A stretch of 14,135 nucleotides of DNA, from the NCBI GenBank assembly GCA_943704525.1, contig CALSCQ010000768.1:1-14135 (forward strand), read 5' to 3'. The position numbers were made by a program, and so were the translations under genes. Each line of letters opens with the position of its first letter. Position 1 is the stretch's first letter. Origin of the DNA: Pigoraptor vietnamica. Lineage: Eukaryota > Opisthokonta > Filasterea. Positions 12,601 to 14,135 of the stretch are shown one piece after another. Under the pieces are notes generated by a model. It searched no databases and was not told the origin of the DNA. It was given only the letters and a program-made list of their open reading frames with translations.

Positions 12601-13145
12601 GCCCGAGTTTGTCGGTGGGTGCGCACGGCGAAATTGCTACTTTTTTTTTTCTCTTGTATTCCCCCTTTGTCTCTGCTCCCTATCTGCATGCCTGGCCCGT
12701 TTAAAATTCCCTTCGCTCACTCCTCGTCGCTCACTGTCGCCTTTGCCCATGGTCACGTGCAGGCACGCCCCAATTCTGTTGGGAGTCGGGCACCATCATC
12801 GTCGTCGCGTGGAACGTGGATGATCCCGAGAGCGGCGTGCGTGCCGAGTTTGGCCTCGGTCGCTCCGAGTCGCTGAACGACATTCTGGACTTCACTTCGG
12901 CCGAGAGCGCCGTCGTGTTTGACGGCCGCCTCGTGTGCGTGCGGTCGATCCCCGACCTTCCGCCGATCGTTCATAACTGCCGCTTCTTCGGCTGGCGCAT
13001 CAAGAATACCTTCTGCGTGTACAGCCCCACGCTGCTGGATCCCCAAATTCGCGACCTCAACACGTACCGGCTCCAAGTACGCGCCACGAACGGTGCGGGC
13101 CTTACGGCCCACCAGACGGTCGTGGTGAAGCCCAGCGAGACATGA
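64..13145 (+). CDS. Giant multi-module extracellular protein: about 24 fibronectin III-like modules with a nested CD36 ectodomain (5'-partial)
   Basis: Proposed exons are 64-232, 363-550, 735-774, 878-1364, 1457-2347, 2470-2761, 2879-8736, 8851-9037, 9148-9204, 9320-9448, 9546-11617, 11739-12614 and 12763-13145. All joins are GT-AG and keep one frame, giving about 3875 residues; the first base completes a codon begun upstream, so the start and any signal peptide are missing. Seen: repeated modules with W-x-G-F-x-D-x-x-S-G-I, Y-E-W-x-x-G-T, V-R-A-x-N-x-A-G-L and V-D-x-T-P-P, plus a CD36-type ectodomain at about residues 1640-2260. Many N-x-S/T sequons and paired cysteines suit an exported protein. 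No hydrophobic membrane segment is visible, and the C-terminus stops just after the last beta strand. Inferred role: cell-surface or secreted adhesion, matrix or lipid/ligand-binding protein. The exon 5 start is the least certain join (1439 is an alternative). Assignment of the modules to fibronectin III rather than another Ig-like fold is by pattern only. Confidence 0.85.
233..362 (+). other. Intron 1 of the giant gene (phase 0)
   Basis: Donor gttggt at 233 and acceptor cgtgcag ending at 362. The upstream reading frame would run to a stop at 257-259 if not spliced, and the downstream frame is continuous with it in phase 0. The donor is the weakest of the set but keeps G at +5. Confidence 0.7.
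551..734 (+). other. Intron 2 of the giant gene (phase 2), carrying a CA microsatellite
   Basis: Donor gtaagt at 551, acceptor gcattttcag ending at 734. At 184 bases it is the longest intron of this gene in the window. It holds the (CA)14 run at 661-689, preceded by a shorter (AC) run at 651-659. Confidence 0.85.
651..689. repeat. (CA)n microsatellite in intron 2
   Basis: A short (AC) run at 651-659, one interrupting G at 660, then about 14.5 perfect CA units at 661-689, trailing into gcacgc. It lies wholly inside an intron. Confidence 0.97.
775..877 (+). other. Intron 3 of the giant gene (phase 0)
   Basis: Donor gtgagg at 775 and acceptor ggtgcgcag ending at 877, flanking the 40-base exon 3. 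The join reads H-F-D-T-T / R-P-A-L, which fits the inter-module linker position. Confidence 0.8.
1365..1456 (+). other. Intron 4 of the giant gene (phase 1), two in-phase acceptors
   Basis: Donor gtgggc at 1365. Two CAG acceptors end at 1438 and 1456; both keep the frame because they are 18 bases apart. A branch-like ctgac at 1429-1433 lies 24 bases before the distal acceptor but only about 6 before the proximal one. The distal choice also gives V-D-V-T-G-P-T-P, close to the usual V-D-x-T-P-P linker, so I prefer 1456. The proximal site has the better pyrimidine tract and cannot be excluded. Confidence 0.7.
2348..2469 (+). other. Intron 5 of the giant gene (phase 1)
   Basis: Donor gtgggt at 2348, acceptor accccgcag ending at 2469. 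Splicing joins g with ac to make the Asp of D-L-E-S-G-I, restoring a module core motif, which strongly supports the join. Confidence 0.88.
2762..2878 (+). other. Intron 6 of the giant gene (phase 2)
   Basis: Donor gtgcgt at 2762, acceptor ctgtgcgcag ending at 2878 after a strong pyrimidine tract. The join creates a cysteine codon. A donor gtggtg at 2759 would also be in phase but is a poorer match. Confidence 0.72.
2879..8736 (+). CDS. Exon 7 of the giant gene: 5.86 kb uninterrupted coding exon
   Basis: This one exon has no stop in frame for 5858 bases and encodes about 1950 residues: the end of one module, six modules (3081-5510), a module split by the CD36 ectodomain (5511-7841), two full modules, and the first half of another. 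It enters in phase 2 and leaves in phase 1 at donor gtgcgt (8737). All other exons here are between 40 and about 2070 bases, so its size and lack of introns stand out. Confidence 0.92.
3081..5510 (+). repeat. Six tandem fibronectin III-like modules upstream of the CD36 region
   Basis: Modules close at V-D-L-T-P-P (3063-3080), L-D-R-G-S-T-P (about 3670-3690), V-D-L-T-P-P (about 4023-4040), V-D-R-S-P-P (about 4360-4378), L-A-S-R-P (about 4743-4757), V-D-S-T-P-P (about 5137-5155) and L-T-A-P (to 5510). Cores such as Y-W-T-G-F-S-D-R-E-S-G-I (about 3163) and W-R-G-F-S-D-P-H-S-G-I (about 4472) are well kept in some and degenerate in others. The first has a long cysteine-bearing insert after Y-E-Y-A-V-G-T (about 3228-3590, with C-S-Q-C near 3280). 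Family known: tandem beta-sandwich modules in extracellular adhesion proteins. The exact Pfam assignment is not verified. Confidence 0.78.
5511..5730 (+). other. First half of the fibronectin III-like module that hosts the CD36 ectodomain
   Basis: The stretch starts directly after the L-T-A-P linker, as other modules do, and contains A-A-K-W-D-G-F (about 5620-5643) followed by Y-S-V-Q-W-S-I-G-D (about 5660-5690), the equivalents of W-x-G-F and Y-E-W-x-x-G-T. The expected second half (V-R-A-x-N-x-A-G-L and V-D-x-T-P-P) does not follow; CD36-like sequence begins instead. Confidence 0.72.
5735..7595 (+). other. CD36 / scavenger receptor class B ectodomain
   Basis: Signature blocks occur in family order: T-T-Y-A-N-W (about 5784-5800), E-N-R-V-Y-F-F-N-I-T-N (5871-5903), L-L-V-E-C-G-P-Y-V-Y-R (5937-5969), G-L-F-V-K-R-S-V-R-D-L-V (6741-6776), G-T-Q-F-P-P (about 7014-7031), V-A-T-Y-R-F (about 7158-7175), P-L-D-I-V-H-G-Y-P-C then Y-P-H-F (7251-7301), V-D-G-L-K-P-D-E (7335-7358), D-I-E-P-N-T-G-R-T-L (about 7380-7409), and V-I-P-R-H-W (about 7494-7511). 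CD36, SR-BI and LIMP-2 use this ectodomain to bind lipids, lipoproteins or partner proteins. Here it is about 620 residues against a usual size of about 400. It lacks both flanking membrane helices and has only two cysteines. Seven N-x-S/T sequons are visible. Recognition is from motif order; structure prediction was not run. Confidence 0.88.
7596..7841 (+). other. Second half of the CD36-hosting fibronectin III-like module
   Basis: After a low-complexity Ser/Ala/Thr-rich joining stretch, L-E-N-A-R-Y-R-V-C-F-R-A-R-V (7734-7775) matches the F strand and A-C-S-N-G-I-T-V-D-T-T-P-P ends the module (V-D-T-T-P-P at 7824-7841). These are the parts missing before the CD36 block, so together they complete one module. 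The next module begins at 7842 with the usual R-E-G-I-V-C-D-G opening. Confidence 0.72.
8737..8850 (+). other. Intron 7 of the giant gene (phase 1)
   Basis: Donor gtgcgt at 8737, acceptor ccacccgcag ending at 8850. It contains a short alternating CA/CG stretch near 8800-8825. A second AG at 8861 would break the frame, so 8851 is the exon start. Confidence 0.88.
8851..9448 (+). other. Exons 8-10 of the giant gene: three small exons building one module
   Basis: Exon 8 (8851-9037) holds the second half of a module (I-Y-Y-S-I-V-R-A-C-N-S-A-G-L) and the start of the next. Exon 9 (9148-9204, 57 bases) encodes almost only the core W-Y-G-F-H-D-P-H-S-S-I-D. Exon 10 (9320-9448) continues with Y-E-W-C-V-F-K-T-G. 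Introns 8 (9038-9147, gtgagc), 9 (9205-9319, gtacgt) and 10 (9449-9545, gtgagt) are all phase 2, and the joined protein restores the module pattern exactly. Confidence 0.88.
9546..11617 (+). CDS. Exon 11 of the giant gene
   Basis: Open for 2072 bases. It starts in phase 2 at the F strand Y-R-V-I-V-R-A-Y-N-R-A-G-L and ends in phase 1 just after H-Y-S-W-A-I-G-T at donor gtgggt (11618). It carries about six modules, including a cysteine-rich enlarged one (cysteines near 10302, 10383, 10420, 10441, 10510, 10624, 10719). Confidence 0.9.
11618..11738 (+). other. Intron 11 of the giant gene (phase 1)
   Basis: Donor gtgggt at 11618, acceptor tttctctcccag ending at 11738. It contains a TG-rich stretch (11656-11690). 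The module begun in exon 11 is completed in exon 12. Confidence 0.88.
11739..12614 (+). CDS. Exon 12 of the giant gene
   Basis: An 876-base exon entering in phase 1 and leaving in phase 1 at donor gtgggt (12615). It has the second half of one module (M-Y-A-T-F-A-A-F-N-G-V-G-L, then I-D-E-T-A-P), one canonical module (L-E-S-G-I-S-G-Y-A-W-A-I-G-Y), and one divergent module ending V-D-T-S-P-P. Confidence 0.9.
12615..12762 (+). other. Intron 12 of the giant gene (phase 1)
   Basis: Donor gtgggt at 12615, acceptor cacgtgcag ending at 12762. It is T/C-rich, with a run of ten T near 12642-12651. The reading frame upstream does not lead into the last module unless this is removed. Confidence 0.85.
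12763..13145 (+). CDS. Exon 13 (last) of the giant gene and stop codon
   Basis: Encodes the final module: V-A-W-N-V-D-D-P-E-S-G-V near 12805-12840, a cysteine-bearing loop (C-V-R-S, H-N-C-R-F-F, F-C-V-Y) between 12930 and 13025, the F strand Y-R-L-Q-V-R-A-T-N-G-A-G-L (about 13066-13104), then stop TGA at 13143-13145. No transmembrane helix or lipid-anchor signal follows the module. A weak in-phase donor (gtgaag, 13125) could in principle join an acceptor at 13319 and give a different 16-residue tail, also without a membrane segment. Confidence 0.85.
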
Positions 13146-13197
13146 GCGGCGTTTCCCCCTCCCCCTGTTGTCTCTTCCCTCTCTTTGCGCGTGCGTA

Positions 13198-13220
13198 GTG
13201 TGTGTGTGTGTGTGTGTGTG
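13198..13220. repeat. (GT)n microsatellite downstream of the giant gene
   Basis: Eleven and a half perfect GT units, 53 bases after the stop codon of the giant gene, probably within its 3' untranslated region. Confidence 0.97.
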
Positions 13221-13529
13221 CTAGTGAGTGTGAGCGTTTGCGTTGCTTTGCGCCGTGCGTTGCGTGCTTTTACATGCCTGAACAACGAATTCCTTGCGAA
13301 ACGAAGAGAAGAGTTGCAGGGGCACTGCACCGGGTCCGACTTTCGCTTCGAGTCTCTGAAGAAGGAGTGATGAAAGGCACATCTGCGTCTTCGACACACA
13401 GCGTCGCGTGTGTCCAACCAGCAACCAACGACGAACCGTATGTCCCCGCGAGTTCAGCCATGGCCGGCGGGCGCCATTTACGACGTGTCGGCAGTGGAAC
13501 CTTCGGAGGGCCCGGTCCAGACACACTTG

Positions 13530-13537
13530 TGACGTCA
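13530..13537. promoter_or_regulatory. TGACGTCA octamer (CRE-like) upstream of galactokinase
   Basis: A perfect palindromic bZIP/CRE octamer, 136 bases before the galactokinase start codon. The same octamer also occurs at 1430-1437 inside intron 4, so chance occurrence in this GC-rich sequence is quite possible. Confidence 0.25.
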
Positions 13538-13673
13538 GCCAACTCGGCTATCAATTCAACGGTTGAAGATCAGTCTCAGAGTAGGACAAAACAGACTGAA
13601 GAACAGCCCACGTGCGCGTGTGTCACGAAGAGGACTTGCACTCTGCATTGGCGAAGTGGAGCGCTGCTTGAAA

Positions 13674-13819
13674 ATGTCGGGTGGGGGTGACTCAGACGCG
13701 CCGCCGGTGCATGCGAGCCTCTCGGGGGCCTACTACGACGCACAGGGGCAGTACGTACATCCCCACTCTGCCGGCTGCGTGCACGCGTGACAAGCGCACG
13801 CGCGCATCACACACACACG

Positions 13820-13862
<43 letters not shown>

Positions 13863-14047
13863 GCGCGCACGCACACACACACACACACACACGTGGGCAC
13901 GCATGCGTTCGTTCGGCAGGAGATGAACTCACGTCTCTTTGAATTTCAGAGCGGGGCGTTACGAGAAGATTCGCGCTCGCTTTGTGGCTCTGTATGGCAA
14001 GGAGCCGCAGTTCTACGCGCGGGCACCCGGGCGCGTCAACATCATCG
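13674..14047 (+). CDS. Galactokinase / N-acetylgalactosamine kinase-like GHMP kinase, first two exons (3'-partial)
   Basis: Exon 1 is 13674-13750 and exon 2 is 13950-14047, joined across an intron of phase 2; about 58 residues are visible. After a short variable leader, the protein reads F-V-A-L-Y-G-K-E-P-Q-F-Y-A-R-A-P-G-R-V-N-I-I-G. This is the N-terminal galactokinase signature, where the G-R-V-N-(LI)-I-G motif precedes the Glu-His of the sugar-binding site. Galactokinases phosphorylate galactose (GALK1) or N-acetylgalactosamine (GALK2) at C1 using ATP, in the cytosol. The APGRVNIIG form looks closer to GALK2, but the part that would decide lies beyond the window. The start ATG at 13674 has an A-rich context (gaaaatgtc) and is the first ATG in this frame. 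The next donor is gtacgt at 14048 (phase 1). Confidence 0.85.
13751..13949 (+). other. Intron 1 of the galactokinase gene, rich in CA/CG repeats
   Basis: Donor gtacgt at 13751, acceptor gaatttcag ending at 13949. Splicing gives ca + a (Gln) and a continuous frame into the galactokinase motif. The centre is occupied by long alternating purine-pyrimidine repeats. Confidence 0.85.
13808..13892. repeat. Compound (CA)n-(CG)n-(CA)n microsatellite, potential Z-DNA
   Basis: CA units at about 13808-13818, (CA)18 at 13824-13860, a GC/AC stretch (13861-13871), then (CA)10 at 13872-13892. Apart from a small break near 13821-13824 it is alternating purine-pyrimidine throughout. Confidence 0.95.
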
Positions 14048-14135
14048 GTACGTCGAGGCATCGTTCTGCGGCATTTCCAGCGCCCGATCGTTCTTGTGTT
14101 GTTTCACCGTTGCTTCAATGCCCGCCCCCCCCCCC
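14048..14135 (+). other. Start of galactokinase intron 2, ending in poly-C at the window edge
   Basis: Donor gtacgt at 14048; the acceptor lies outside the window. The last 11 bases (14125-14135) are C, after a cccg. As at the left end, the window stops on a C homopolymer inside an intron. Confidence 0.75.

Larger units (their letters stand above)
7842..13142 (+). repeat. Thirteen tandem fibronectin III-like modules, C-terminal array
   Basis: The cores are more regular than upstream: W-D-G-L-S-D-P-E-S-G-I (about 8284), W-D-K-F-V-D-P-E-S-G-I (about 8614), W-Y-G-F-H-D-P-H-S-S-I (exon 9), W-T-G-F-S-D-P-E-S (about 9717), W-G-G-F-E-D-P-E-S-S-I (about 10051), W-S-G-F-D-D (about 11560), and D-D-P-E-S-G-V (about 12820). 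Linkers vary around V-D-x-T-P-P, e.g. I-D-G-S-A-P, T-D-D-T-E-P, V-D-N-T-Q-P, V-D-L-D-P-P, V-D-T-S-P-P. One module (about 10300-10770) is enlarged and cysteine-rich. The last ends in A-T-N-G-A-G-L-T-A-H-Q and stops nine codons later, with no anchor. Confidence 0.82.
13146..13673. other. Intergenic / untranslated region between the giant gene and the galactokinase gene
   Basis: 528 bases without a convincing gene. It starts with a C/T-rich tract (about 13152-13186), then a (GT)n run (13198-13220), then mixed sequence. No AATAAA is seen. A perfect TGACGTCA octamer is at 13530-13537. It must hold the 3' end of the giant transcript and the promoter and 5' leader of the galactokinase gene, but I cannot place either boundary. 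Confidence 0.6.

Noticed and set aside
13125-13370. Alternative last exon (donor gtgaag at 13125 to acceptor at 13319, ending at a TGA at 13368-13370)
   Set aside because: In phase, but the donor is weak, the exon is only 16 codons, and the direct reading already reaches a stop just after a complete module.
13202-13690. Plus-strand open frames in the intergenic region
   Set aside because: They are built on the GT repeat and low-complexity sequence, with no recognisable domain and no convincing splice support. Only the inner ATG at 13460 is kept, as a possible upstream ORF.
1-14135. tRNA, rRNA, CRISPR arrays, transposons
   Set aside because: I looked for tRNA-like arms, direct repeats with spacers, terminal inverted repeats and transposase or reverse transcriptase motifs and saw none.

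Overview
This window looks like a GC-rich genomic fragment from a eukaryote, probably a unicellular one. The coding sequence is broken by short GT-AG introns (74-184 bases), intergenic space is small, and (CA)n/(GT)n microsatellites lie only in non-coding parts. All 14 splice donors I place carry G at +5 (gtgggt, gtgcgt, gtacgt, gtgagt and similar), and all acceptors end in CAG. There are no bacterial operon signals. I cannot name the species; an amoebozoan such as Acanthamoeba or a unicellular relative of animals would fit, but that is a guess. The window begins and ends in poly-C runs inside introns, which suggests a contig bounded by hard-to-sequence homopolymers.

Almost the whole window (64-13145, + strand) is one gene of at least 13 exons. 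The exon joins keep one open frame and give about 3875 residues, ending at a TGA at 13143-13145; the N-terminus lies upstream of the window. The protein is a chain of about 24 beta-sandwich modules resembling fibronectin type III. Each canonical module has a W-x-G-F-x-D-x-x-S-G-I core, then Y-E-W-x-x-G-T, then Y-Y-V-x-V-R-A-x-N-x-A-G-L, and closes on a V-D-x-T-P-P linker. The N-terminal modules are divergent and carry cysteine-rich insertions; the C-terminal ones are more regular.

The most striking element is at about 5735-7595: a complete CD36 / scavenger receptor class B ectodomain lying inside one fibronectin-like module. The first half of the host module precedes it (5511-5730) and the second half follows it (7731-7841). 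The usual two CD36 membrane helices and nearly all CD36 cysteines are absent, and the ectodomain is enlarged by roughly 160 residues. This suggests a giant secreted or N-terminally anchored adhesion or lipid-binding protein of unusual architecture.

After 528 bases of non-coding DNA with a (GT)n run, a second + strand gene begins at 13674. Its first two exons encode the N-terminus of a galactokinase / GHMP kinase, ending in the A-P-G-R-V-N-I-I-G substrate-binding motif; the rest lies beyond the window. Its first intron carries about 85-100 bases of almost pure alternating purine-pyrimidine. The two genes show no obvious functional link.
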